Shown one piece after another: positions 1-10,270 of a stretch of 64,000 nt of DNA. Within the stretch, counting starts at the first letter, position 1; the number at the start of each line of letters is the position of its first letter. Both the position numbers and the translations under genes were made by a program. The stretch is from Takakia lepidozioides (taxonomy: Eukaryota > Streptophyta > Takakiopsida > Takakiales > Takakiaceae). A model generated the notes under the pieces. The model worked only from the letters and a program-made list of their open reading frames with translations. It was not told the DNA's origin and searched no databases. The stretch spans positions 67,704,001 to 67,768,000 of the forward strand of contig CM060733.1 of the NCBI GenBank assembly GCA_030704615.1, given 5' to 3'.

Positions 1-1896
1 ATGAACAGTGCTGAAAGGAACTATAGCACAACGGAAAGAGAAGCATTGGCAATGATCTATGCAGTGAAGAAATTCAGGCATTACCTGTTGGGCAAGAAGT
101 TTATGTTCTATGTGGATCACCAGGCTCTGATATACCTGGTAAACAAACCTCTGATAAGCGGAAGAATAGCAAGATTGCACGAGTTTGAGTTCGAGGTTGT
201 TTACAAGCCTGGGAGACTGCATCTTGTGGCGGATCATTTGTCACGATTGTCAACAGGAGAACCAGCCACAGGAATAGATGATCAATTACCAGATGCGAGT
301 CTCTTTGCAGTGGAGGTGCAGGGAAGTGCAGATGACTGGTTAGATTGGCAGTGGCCAATCAGATACTACCTTGCTCATGGTCAGTGCCCACCTAGTTATG
401 GTAAGGAGCAGAGGAAGAGAATCGCTATCAAAGCTTTACCTTATACTATGGTAGGAAGCAGAATGTATAAGTTAGGACCTGATGGAGTACTAAAACGATG
501 CTTGTACCACCATGAAGTAAATAAAGTTTTGGCGGAAGTTCATAAAGGAGTGGCTGGAGGTCATTTTGGAGAAGAGACTACCAGTAGGAAGATACTACTC
601 GCAGGATACTGGTGGCCTACTTTGTTCAAAGATGTACACGAGTATTGTCAGAAGTGTGATGAATGTCAGAGGCTAGGACCTTTGCAGAGATCTGGAAGGA
701 TGGCCTTGCATCCTACAATGCCTACGGAACCATTTCAGAAATGGGGACTAGACTTTGTTGGACCAATTAACCCACCATCCAAGAATACACGAAACAGGTA
801 CATAATTACAGCCACTGATTATACTACAAAGTGGGTGGAAGCTAAAGCTTTGAGGGACAACACAGCCAAGTCCACAGCAAGGTTCCTGTACGAGAACATA
901 CTTACACGATTTGGCTGTCCCTTAGAATTTATCAGTGATCAGGGAAGTCACTTCATGAATGAGACCATTGAGTTGTTGACTAAAGAGTTTATGATTGTGC
1001 ATAGAAAGAGTACAACATATTACCCACAGGGTAATGGGCAGGCAGAGGCTACCAACAAAATACTATGTACTATCTTGGCTAAGATAGTCAATGCAAACAG
1101 AACGGATTGGGATACAAAGCTGCTGACAGCTTTGTGGTCATACAGGACTTCATATAAAGTCACCACTAAGTATACACCATTCCAATTAGTTTATGGTATG
1201 GAAGCCTTACTTCCAGTGGAATTCCTGTTACCTACCATGAGAACGGAGTGGGGAAAGAGAATGGAATTGCAAGACTCCATCAAGGTCAGGAAACATGAAT
1301 TATACCATGTGGAAGAAGTACGTGCTGATGCAGCTGATAATATGACCAGAATTCAGATGAAGCGAAAGGAACAGTTTGATGAAGGCAAGTTAAAGACTTT
1401 TAAGACGGGGGATTTGGTTCTATGGTTGCAGAAGAAAGGAAAGATTCAAGCTTCTAAGCTTAAATCACCATGGAAAGGACCTTATGTCATACAAAAGATG
1501 TATGATAACAACACCGCCATGTTACAAACCATTAACAAAGAAATGCTGGGAAGAGTCAATGCCAATAAGTTGAAGGGGTACAGTGGTATCCATGACAAAC
1601 CCTTGCAGCATGATTTGCATGTTGAACCGCAAGAGCAGTCACGGGCTGCACCAGTGTTACGAACGGAGTATGGAGCACTTGTCGCTAGGCCCAGCATATA
1701 TGACCAGGGCGGGCAAAACAACGTGACACAGCCTATCACAGCCCATCACGACGTGACACAGCCTATCACAGCCCATTACAACGTGACACAGCCTATCACA
1801 GCCCAGCACTGCGCAACACAGCCTATCACAACCTACCACAGCGTGTCACAGCCTATCACAGCTTACCACAGTGCATCACAGCCTATCACAGCGTAA
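1..1896 (+). CDS. Ty3/gypsy pol C-terminus: RNase H end, H2C2 zinc finger, integrase
   Basis: Partial polyprotein; the first visible Met is probably internal because protease and reverse transcriptase must lie left of the window. Residues 1-85 match the end of a gypsy RNase H (YSTTEREALAMIYAVKKF, ending VADHLSRL). An H2C2 zinc module follows at about 181-225 (HKGVAGGH then CQKCDEC). The integrase core shows all three acids: D in WGLDFVGP (about 251), D in ISDQGSHF (about 313) and E in PQGNGQAEA (about 349). No chromodomain is visible. The last 50-60 residues are decapeptide repeats (core TQPITA) made by a 30-bp DNA repeat that runs on past the stop codon, so this tail is probably not functional protein. 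The integrase inserts element cDNA into host DNA. The reading frame is intact over 631 codons, so the element is fairly young or conserved. Confidence 0.93.
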   Translation: MNSAERNYSTTEREALAMIYAVKKFRHYLLGKKFMFYVDHQALIYLVNKPLISGRIARLHEFEFEVVYKPGRLHLVADHLSRLSTGEPATGIDDQLPDASLFAVEVQGSADDWLDWQWPIRYYLAHGQCPPSYGKEQRKRIAIKALPYTMVGSRMYKLGPDGVLKRCLYHHEVNKVLAEVHKGVAGGHFGEETTSRKILLAGYWWPTLFKDVHEYCQKCDECQRLGPLQRSGRMALHPTMPTEPFQKWGLDFVGPINPPSKNTRNRYIITATDYTTKWVEAKALRDNTAKSTARFLYENILTRFGCPLEFISDQGSHFMNETIELLTKEFMIVHRKSTTYYPQGNGQAEATNKILCTILAKIVNANRTDWDTKLLTALWSYRTSYKVTTKYTPFQLVYGMEALLPVEFLLPTMRTEWGKRMELQDSIKVRKHELYHVEEVRADAADNMTRIQMKRKEQFDEGKLKTFKTGDLVLWLQKKGKIQASKLKSPWKGPYVIQKMYDNNTAMLQTINKEMLGRVNANKLKGYSGIHDKPLQHDLHVEPQEQSRAAPVLRTEYGALVARPSIYDQGGQNNVTQPITAHHDVTQPITAHYNVTQPITAQHCATQPITTYHSVSQPITAYHSASQPITA

Positions 1897-1930
1897 CACA
1901 GTATGACACAGCCTGTCACAGCTCAACACA
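1721..1930 (+). repeat. 30-bp tandem repeat at the 3' end of pol
   Basis: About seven copies of a 30-bp unit with core CACAGCCTATCACAG, starting near 1721, 1751, 1781, 1811, 1841, 1871 and 1901. The array encodes the last residues of the pol frame, crosses its stop at 1894-1896 and fades out near 1930. The same CACAGCC core recurs in the putative LTR at 6336-6570. Confidence 0.9.
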
Positions 1931-1961
1931 GCCTACTAAAGTTACACGATCCATAGAATCA

Positions 1962-4900
1962 GTGACAGGTGGACGCATAATAACTTCAGGAAAATGGCTG
2001 ACGGAAGAGAAAACGGAAATTACTTTAAAAATAGACACGTGGAGGTCAGGGCGCGACACACAGCCGAGAAGGAAGTGCAAGAACAGGTGTCAAAAAGAAA
2101 GAGGACAAGAACGGCCGTCAAAAGGGATGAAAGGCGGGCCCATTAATGAATACGGAAAAAGGGAAACGGAACGAACGGCAAATACAGAAAAGCAAAATTC
2201 TTGTCACATGTGTGATCCTAGTGGACTATCCAGCAGGGAAAGTCCACTAAAGAAAATAAAATCTAAAATCCAGTCACAGCGGATACAGCCAATAGAAAAC
2301 CAGAGAAATGATCAAGAAAATGGAGGGAAATTGAGCGCAAGAGGCGGCGTCGTTCTGAGTAACGGGCGTCTCGACGGGACAGACCATCAATGCTATAGCT
2401 TGGAAACTATGGAGGAACTAACAGACTATACGCTCGCAATATTACTTACGCAGTGGCATAGACACGAAAGGACAGAGCGGAGCTTTTCTCTTGAGCGATG
2501 CTTGCAAGCCCCGCAGGCTTACAAGAAATTACCCATAGCTTTCTGCGGCAACCATACGTTTATGCTTTGTGCACTACAGGCATTCCTGCAGTTGTTACAG
2601 CCAAAACAGTTCTGTGAGTCTAAAATGAAGAGAGTGAGAGGAATGGAGGAAATCAGGGTGAAGAGCACCACAATTCTGCAGAAACAAACGATTGCTACCC
2701 CACAGGCGATACAGATACTGGAGGAGCTGAGATTGCAAGGATTGCAAAGCCTAGATTGGACATTACACCATAGACAGTACATGTTACAATTTTTGCAGAA
2801 CTTTGAGCCAAGGACAGGAACAACAACGGTGAAGGGAGTTGAATTGATGATTACTCCCCTATACCTCCAGCAATTGTTTCGATTGCCAGCAGGTCAGGTG
2901 CATGTGGAGGAACACAGGGCAAGACTGCAAATAGGGGACTTATTCCAAGAAGGGAGTTTCTTTAAAACTCAGGGTTATGCTTGTACCAAGGCTGTGTACC
3001 CAGGGCTAAAAGAGGTAGGCCAGGTATTGAACGTTCTGATTGCCATGAAACAGAACCAACAGTATTTGAGCAGATCCTTCACGGAGGAAATACTCAAAGG
3101 CCTGAAGGGACAAGAGGTACAATGGGCGGACATAATGTACAACGCACTGGTGGAGGAGATGAAAAGATTACAAGGTACTACCGCAAAGTCTCCTATCATA
3201 GTGTCTGGCCCAATCATTGCTCAAATAATCCTTGATTCTAGCATACTTGATGCGCAAGAAAGAAAGGAAATGGGAGTGTTTGAGCCAGAAACCACTGCAA
3301 TGGAAGAGCAAGGCTCTTCACACAGTGAGGGTGGACTAGCAGGGCAACCCGAGACTAAGAGGCAGAGACGGGGAGAGACTGTAGTGGCGGATCCACTGGC
3401 TTCACGATTCCGCATGATAATGTTTCCCAAGCTCATGGCCAGGAAGGGGCACAGCAGCACAGAGAAATGCTATTACTGGAAGCAGGACCTTCAGAGAGGG
3501 AGGAGGAAGTTACTTCTGTATCACAACCATCACAGCCAGCTGATCGACTTGTCACAAGGTCACAAGTTGTCCATGCAGCTCAACCAGAAATAATTGATTT
3601 GGAAAGAGAAGGGTTAGATATTCCGACTACAGAACAGATAGTGGCAGAAATGGAGAAGGGGGACCTTCTCTATGAATATTCTGGTCTGGTCAAGGAGACA
3701 GAGATCCCAGAGGTGCAACAGTTGCCCAAGGGAAATCCTGAGGTGCATATAATACACACACCTGTGTCGGAGGTACCACAGGCGGAAGGTCATGACACTG
3801 TAGCACCGGTGATAGATGAAGTAGTTCAGGAAGAAAATCCGGTGGGACAATGGCCTGAATGGTTCGTGAGACATCACACTGTTGAGGATCAGGAGGAACA
3901 GCAGCAACCTCACCATGATGACCCTCAACAGGCAATGCTGATGAGTTCCATAGGCAGGACACTTAATTTGTTGGGGACTTATGTCAAATCCCATGTTCCA
4001 ACTACCCAATTGACAGCCTTGAGAGAGGAACTCAAGAAGGAGTTCGAGGCTCGACTAGCCACTGAGTGTGCAAACAAGGTCGATGAAGTGGTCACTCTCA
4101 AGATGCAGCAGGACTTGGGAAATACAGAAGCGGCTTTGCAATTGGCCAAGGAACAATTGATTGAGGCAGGCCTCGCGCAAGACCAGTTGCACGAAGCACA
4201 TAAGCAACAGCTCTATACCAAATGCAGGTGCAGCATGAAAGCAAGTTGCAAGAAGTGAATGCACTACATACGGAGTTGCAGACAATGCATGACAGATGAC
4301 GATACAATGTGCTACATTCACAACTATGCTTGAACAATCTACAAAAGAAATAAACAGTCAAGCGGAAAAATGTACGAAGGCAGAAGAGGAGAATGTTGAG
4401 CAATTGAAACTCATTGTCGATATGAAGAATACAATCTGTCGCAATGAGGATGCTTTCAAGCAATATAAGCAAGTTGAAGCTGATCAAGAGAAGCACATCG
4501 TGGAGTTGCACCAAACGATCATGGCCAATAGAAATGAAATCGCGGTCAATAACAAGGCTTGGAGGGAAGCTAATAATCTGGCTGCTGCCTATGCAAAGTT
4601 GGTTGAACCTCAGGCGAAGCGCATGGAGGCTTTACAACAGCAGTTAGAAGTGTACAAGCTAAGAGATGAGCAAACTCTCAGGAGGACCACAAGCAACTTG
4701 GTGGATAACAGCCTTATGCAGGTCTGGTTAGCACAAGGGCCAGTAGAGGGCAAAGCACCACGAAAGCTCACCCAAAACGAGATGAATGAGCTCAGGCTGC
4801 AGGTGCAGAACATTGCCACAACTACTATAGACAATGTCTATAGTAGGATAGCAGAGTTACAAGAGGATGTAGACGGACTGCAGACTCAAGTGGAGGACCT

Positions 4901-6176
4901 CACTTCAAACATCGACAAAAGAGTCTATATCCCTCAGGAACAGCTAATGGCTTCTTATTTACAAGCCAGAACTTTGGCTTTTCAGTCTACACAGGAGGTG
5001 CAGGAGATGCCAATGATACAAGAGCCAGTACCACCACCACCACAACAAGTCACTGTACCAGTAGCTGAACCTGTGGTTACTACAACCACACCACAGCCAC
5101 CACAGCCTGAGGTATGGGGCAATGCTACTTTTAACCCACCTAAAACTCCAGCTGCAAGGGAGTACAGTAGGGCTATGATTATGCCCTTCAACCAAATTCC
5201 CATCATGTTGGATTTGGCTTGGAAAGAATTTAGTCCTCCGCAGTCATTCGCACATTACTACCAAATCATGCGTATTTGGCTGCCAGTGGCAACTAGGACT
5301 AAAGTTCTTCCGAACAATCGACATATTGAAGATCATCACTTTGCACAATACTGGCACGAGGCAGGTACCATGTTGAGGGAATTGATTGCTTTCCAGGTTG
5401 TACATGGACTCATTTATACCAAGACCAAGGAGGTAGCAAGTATTGTCATGGGATGCGGGTTATACTACGCTGCTTGTTTTCTGGTACGTTACCACATTGA
5501 GCAACAAAAGATGCAAACACGCTTTCTGAGTTATTCCAGTGGAGATCATTGGGTATTACCTTCGGTGCCACCTCATATGTACCTATATGACCCAAAAGTT
5601 ATGATGCAAAAGGATTCTCAAATTCGTTCATGGTTTCAAGCGGCCTGGAACAATTTGTCAACACAGAAATTCGGCATTGATGATATTTTCTATAAGGGAC
5701 ATGTGGCATGGAAATACTTGCACGCTGCACCAGTAATTGGTACCCCACTCACCTGGACAGACAAGGAGCTCAGTGTCTACACCAATTTTGCTGTTCAGCG
5801 GTTACACCAAGTTGTAAAATACAAACTTCCAGACATGGTAGGACAGCATTGTATGCCCCAGATGATTCTTCAAAAAGTTTGAAAATTAAAACACCTGAGA
5901 GGCGATGAGGATTCTGATACAACTGTTTCTTCACCGAATTCTTTTGACATGGGAGAAGACTATGCAGTTCAGATGGCAGAGAAGAAGCGACGGGGGTCTC
6001 CTATGCCGGAAAGGTTACCTCGATATCAGCCTCCAGAGGGCCTCACTTATCCAGGTAGTGACCAACCATCTCCGTCAACCAGAGACAGACCTAGGGCTCG
6101 TACACACAGTCCGCCACGAAACTCTCAACGTCAAAAAGGTGATCACTCACAAAGGTTTGCTAATCGAAATCAGTAA
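1962..6176 (+). pseudogene. Decayed long 3' ORF of the gypsy element (coiled-coil protein, function unknown)
   Basis: Four open blocks read as one protein of about 1,400 residues after allowing breaks: 1962 to about 3490, 3467-4258, 4296-5882 and 5883-6176. The frame moves once near 3,470-3,500 and again near 4,210-4,300; between the latter points the missing frame still reads as heptad-like sequence (MQVQHESKLQEVNALHTELQ). A single TGA at 5880-5882 separates the third and fourth blocks in the same frame, and the 97 codons after it stay open, hydrophilic and Pro/Arg/Ser rich. The third block has a long coiled coil, a Pro/Val/Thr linker (about residues 240-270) and then a globular, Trp/Tyr/His-rich part. 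The block sits between pol and the polypurine tract, where some plant gypsy groups carry an extra (env-like or captured) ORF. I see no signal peptide or clear transmembrane segment, so an envelope role is not supported. I do not recognise the family. Confidence 0.6.
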
Positions 6177-6197
6177 ACCGTGAGGACACGGCTTTTT

Positions 6198-6211
6198 GAG
6201 GGGGGACGGGG
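6198..6211 (+). other. Polypurine tract of the gypsy element
   Basis: A G-rich purine run (GAGGGGGGACGGGG) lies directly after the 3' ORF and a few bases before TGTTAGAGGACTG, the likely LTR start. This is the expected place for plus-strand priming. Confidence 0.55.
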
Positions 6212-6215
6212 TAAA

Positions 6216-7160
6216 TGTTAGAGGACTGTCGGGGACTTAGACACTTATACGGGATCTGTAGGGTACCCTTAATTTTTGCACAGACTGAGACCAACAGGAG
6301 CCTTAGGGGTGACAGCAGCGCACTGTAGAGGGGGGTTACACAGCCCGTCACAGACGTCACAGCAGACACAGCCGACACAGCCAACGCAGCCCGTCACAGT
6401 CGTCACAGTAGACACAGCCGACACAGCCAACACAGCCCGTCACAGCAGACACAGCCGACACAGCCAACACAGCCCGTCACAGTCGTCACAGCCGACACAG
6501 CCCGGCACAGCCACACAGCCAGTCACAGCCCGTCACAGTTTCACACAGCCAGTCACAGCTTGACACAGCTGTCACGATCATAGGGAACGAAGAGTAGGAC
6601 AGGGAACGACTGTGGGGAACAACACCTGCGAAGGGAACATGTTAGTTCACAGACGACGGTTAGTGAGGGAAACGGTTAGAACCACGGATAGGAAGATAAA
6701 GGGAGAAACGGGGAATTTCGGGGGACATCATTGGGAGGAGGACTTCTTGGTCATGCAGGAGGGGGGATGGGGCAGAGATGAAGAACGGAAGTGAAGATAG
6801 AGAGATGATGAGTAGATGCTTGTTATATGCAAGGCTGTAATGATATTGTAGAGCAGATTAGAGACACAATGGCTTCGGCCTGATACCTAATAAATCATAA
6901 TCGGATACTTTTATGATACAATCACACTGTGTAGAGAGATCTGAGTGAAGTTGTGGAATGAATGGATGAGTTGACGGAATCCAATAGATTGATAAAGCAA
7001 ACTGATACTTAATTATCAATGGTAAGGTAGTTAACATGAATGCCAAAAGGGAAACAAATAGGAAACACCCCCATGATACACTAGCTGTAGGTCATGACTG
7101 ATTGTTCTGCGCGGGCCGAGTACTTAGAGATTTCCAACTCTTCTATCTTGGAGTTTCCAC
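6216..7160 (+). repeat. Probable 3' LTR of the gypsy element
   Basis: It starts with TG right after the polypurine tract and contains no credible gene. The right edge is uncertain: no second LTR or target duplication is in the window, so the end near CTTGGAGTTTCCACCTCA (about 7147-7164) is only a guess. Small open frames here (6612-6794 and 6858-7046) have no recognisable content. Confidence 0.35.
6336..6570 (+). repeat. CACAGCC-type short tandem repeat inside the putative LTR
   Basis: Dense, imperfect iterations of CACAGCCGACACAGCCAACA and GTCACAGCC. The core is shared with the 30-bp array at 1721-1930, so the same low-complexity sequence occurs twice in one element. Confidence 0.85.
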
Positions 7161-7190
7161 CTCAAATAGCGAAGGGATGGGTGAGTAAAA

Positions 7191-7960
7191 AGCAGTGCGA
7201 CACAACGCACAGTGTTTGAGCTGTACATGTCACTGCTTTTTTGGTGTTAAATTCGGACTTCCAGGGCAGGTTTATGATGATGTAATAACCATTCAGTGGC
7301 AGCTCGAACAGTGTGCGTTGGCGCACACTATTTGAGGTGAACATGTAAGTGTTTTTTCCGATTGAAATTCGGCATATAGGGCACGTTTCTGAGGATGAAA
7401 TAACCATTCAGTGGCAGCTCAAACAGTGTGCGCCAACGCACACTGTTTGAGCTGTACATGTCACTGCTTTTTTGGTGTTAAATTCGGACTTCCAGGGCAG
7501 GTTTATGATGATGAAATAACCATTCAGTGGCAGCTCAAACAGTGTGCGTTGGCGCACACTGTTTGAGCTGAACATGTAAGTGTTTTTTCCGATTGAAATT
7601 CGGCATTTAGGGCACATTTCTGTTGATGAAATAATCCCTCACTGGCAGTTCAAACAGTGTGCGTCAACGCACACTGTTTGAGCTGTACATGTCACACTGT
7701 TCGAACTCACCTTTTCACTTTTTTCATCCAAAATCGGCCGCATATCTTGGAGTTTAGAATGAACACTTACCTGGCACAAGTAGATGTTCAATGGTCATTT
7801 ACATGGCAAGTGAAACAGTGTGTGTCAATGCACACTGTTTGAGCCCACTTTTACATTTTCTATTTCTGTGGAATTCGGCAACATAGGACATGTCTGTGAG
7901 GGTCAATGTACACTTACCTGGCAGCTTACAATACTGTGCGTCAACGCACACTCTTTGAGC
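7191..7960. repeat. Hairpin-bearing satellite-like array with about 117-bp monomers
   Basis: Seven palindromes occur near 7191, 7302, 7418, 7533, 7648, 7812 and 7929, with stems such as AACAGTGTGCGT and ACGCACACTGTT. Between them two spacer types alternate: one contains TTTTTTGGTGTTAAATTCGG, the other TTTTTTCCGATTGAAATTCG. This gives a higher-order period of about 230-236 bp over the first five units, after which units diverge. Two near-identical minus-strand open frames (7162-7407 and 7408-7617) are by-products of this periodicity. Confidence 0.9.
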
Positions 7961-8034
7961 CCACTTTTTCATGCCTAAGCCGACGTTTCATGCCTCTCTA
8001 ATATCAAGTTGAATGAACAACCCTGCAGGAGAAG

Positions 8035-8624
8035 ATGCAAAGTGTGGCAGATGAGGTCCCTTCAGGTCAGGAGAAGGAGATAATTGTTGATGTGGACGAT
8101 GAGTTCTATGAAAGCAAAGCCGCTGAGATGCTGGGGGGTCAGAAGGTAAACTCTCAGATTGTGGTGCAAAGTATGCTTGCCACGGGTGGGAGGTTGAAGA
8201 TTCCCCTGTGTAGGTTAGTTTCCATGCCCGTCGTTCGTACACCCCTCGTCAAGGACATTCTCATGCTGGAGGCCGAGTTTGTGCATGGGTATTTGGATGG
8301 ATCCGCAGTCTTTTACGTTTCTACTAGGGATTCCAAAGGTAATGAGCTCCTCGTGGATCAGTCAATCGTGGACTCCTGGGACCCCATTTGGAGACAGCTG
8401 AACGAATCCTTCGAACTTCTTCTCTCCAGGAAACCTTCCACCCAGGCATTCTCGGGAAAGATGTTTCACGTTTGGGATGGGAACCACCGCTTGCTTGCAT
8501 GGATGGCTGTCATTGGGAGGCTGCATTCACAGGAGGAAGAGTGGCATTACTCTGTTTGATCGATGATGCTAGATTGTGACGGGAACATGATGGGTCTTCT
8601 GACGGCAATGAATGATGTGAACAG
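8035..8624 (+). pseudogene. ParB-like DGNHR domain exon, copy A of the ParB-methyltransferase family
   Basis: After an acidic leader (IIVDVDDEFYESKAAEML) comes the conserved start IPLCRLVSMPVVR, then a region ending in FHVWDGNHRLLAWM. DGNHR followed by a helix is the signature loop of ParB/sulfiredoxin-like domains, which bind DNA or nucleotides and in phages and bacteria are often fused to amino-methyltransferases. The frame stops at TGA 8557-8559 (after WHYSV), but homology to copies C and D continues in the same frame through LLTAMNDVN to a GT donor after 8624, so the TGA is a lesion (probably CGA to TGA). The same phase and donor position occur in copy C. The rest of the gene lies inverted just downstream. 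Confidence 0.72.
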
Positions 8625-8727
8625 GTTGGTTTCTCATTCTACATGTTCCACTTGTGGTTCCGTTCTTCTTTGATTGAAGACCTTGAATTTCATTCTGACT
8701 TATAGATATCATTCTGCAGAGGAATAG

Positions 8728-8755
8728 AATGAATGAAGAAGACATTGAAGACACA
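8728..8755. repeat. Left inverted repeat at the proposed inversion breakpoint of copy A
   Basis: GAATGAATGAAGAAGACATT and following bases are the imperfect reverse complement of 11367-11390 (CATTCAATGTCTTCATTCAT within it). The pair bounds the segment of copy A that lies in the opposite orientation. Confidence 0.55.
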
Positions 8756-8788
8756 TTCGGAACGGTGGGAAGTGCTGAAAGTGCAAGC

Positions 8789-10069
8789 TCAATCAAACCT
8801 CATGAAATGTGAATGTTGAAGAGACGAACCTGTGCCCATCGACAAATCCAGAACTCTGGCGTCTGTGTAGGTGCAGCACTCCACAATCGTTTGAATGAAA
8901 GCCGGACTCCTCTCCCTCGCCCCTCTCCAAGGAACCCCATTCCCCCTTCGCAAGCACACGTTGCTGTCGACGTAGTTGTGATGCATGTCATCCGTGGGGG
9001 GATCTGTCCTGTCATCTATGAACTTGGCCCCATGAGTGATGACAAACTTGGTAATGCCGGCCGGAGTCGTTTGTGGATGCACCCGGACGAGACAAACAGC
9101 TTCAAACAGACGAGTCTGCGAACATGACATCCACAAGGAACTAAGAAGCAAAAAAAAATCGGGCCCCTACATATGAGTTCGAGCGACCTATACAACCCCA
9201 TCGGAGAACAACCAAGAAGAGGAAGAAGAAGGCAAACTCACCATCTCTCCCGGGCGATCCCCCTTCGTAAGGTACATGCTGTTCACACAATTCCATGTCT
9301 TCACGACTCTCATGCCCGAGGCTTTCAAATAGCTGGAAAGTGCACGGCGACACCGACCGTCGATGGACTGGATGAGCACCAAAACACCTGCATCGGACAA
9401 GAAGAAGTTGCAAAAGGAGAAAACCCACCGCCAGTAGCGCTCATCAAAAGCATTCCAACCCGGACAAGCACCCGATGGAGGGATATCCGGGACTGCCAAC
9501 CCATCAGGGATGTCCAAGATGATGAGTTCGGCTGCATATGGCTTCTCCTTCCCGTTCACCCAGGATTTGGTCATTTTAGCCTGCAAACAAAAATACAATG
9601 GAATTCTCACAAGTTTAGAAACGATCCATGCCCACAGCAGACAAAAACAACAGAAGCCACAGAACCCAAAGAGAACACGCACCGTGCTGAGGAACTGCAC
9701 AATCCTGTCCCACACTGGTGATGGCTCGCCCTTGTAATCAGATTTCTTCAACTCCATCATGGCAAGGAACCCGACGTTGGCCATCTCCAACCTGGTTGGG
9801 CGAATGACCCTCGTGGGATGTTCCACTGCATGGTACGGGTCCTTGGGATCAACCACCCCCTTGTTTTTTCTCCCGGATCCCCTACCATGCGGTGGAGTCT
9901 GCTGGACATGCTCCACAGGGCCAATATCTGCAACACTTCCCTGCCCTTGTGCCACCTTCCCTCTACCCCTTCCCTTCCCCACAACACCAGCAACATCTTT
10001 TCCCTTTGCCTTTCTTCCTCTACCTGGGGTATCGTGAGCGGGAGGCTCCTTCTCTGCAAGAGTCCTCAA
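8789..10069 (-). pseudogene. Methyltransferase-like domain of copy A (inverted segment)
   Basis: Reading leftwards: a Lys/Gly/Pro-rich linker, an exon to about 9,590, an intron, then a second exon with AELIILDIPDGLAV (position of catalytic motif IV in amino-methyltransferases), a W-rich stretch and VVKTWNCVNSMYL, closed by a GTGAGT donor after GEM. A further exon starts after GTTCGCAG at about 9,118 (TRLFEAVCLV) and runs to RSPAFIQTIVECC then RVLDLSMGTG, a clear SAM-binding motif I. Motif IV before motif I is the permuted order of beta-class DNA amino-methyltransferases. The usual DPPY/SPPY box is replaced by DIPDG, so activity is uncertain. The next exon (post-motif I) is not on this strand; it is found on the + strand at 11.38 kb. 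Confidence 0.68.
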
Positions 10070-10270
10070 ATTTCGTTCATGAATGTCGAGGTCGGCTGCT
10101 GCGGCAGTGGCTGCAATACGGTCATTCTCTCGAACAAACTTTATGTACCTGCAGCAACAGAGACAGCCTCATTTTACAATGGAAATATTTGTGGCAACTT
10201 TTCCATCACACCAGGAAGACCCCCTTAAACAGTATGCCACACAACACATTGCAACCACAGCACAAATAAG

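Noticed and set aside
1962-5882. Envelope protein of a retrovirus-like element
   Set aside because: The position fits, but there is no signal peptide, furin-like site or transmembrane anchor; the protein is mostly coiled coil.
5880-5882. TGA recoded as an amino acid in this genome
   Set aside because: The stops occur only in repeat-derived genes that also carry TAG stops and frameshifts; decay explains them better.
7162-7617. Two near-identical minus-strand proteins with a CxxC motif
   Set aside because: They are translations of the two-monomer satellite repeat and change with its period.
7191-7960. CRISPR-like array (palindromic repeats with spacers)
   Set aside because: Spacers are themselves repeated in two alternating types, unit length is about 117 bp, there are no cas genes and the setting is eukaryotic.
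8388-8579. Second ORF overlapping the copy A ParB-like exon
   Set aside because: It is out of frame with the conserved WDGNHR sequence and has no homologue in copies C or D.
9173-10269. Plus-strand frames of 75-182 codons
   Set aside because: They lie opposite the methyltransferase-like exons of copy A, which have clear motifs and cross-copy conservation.
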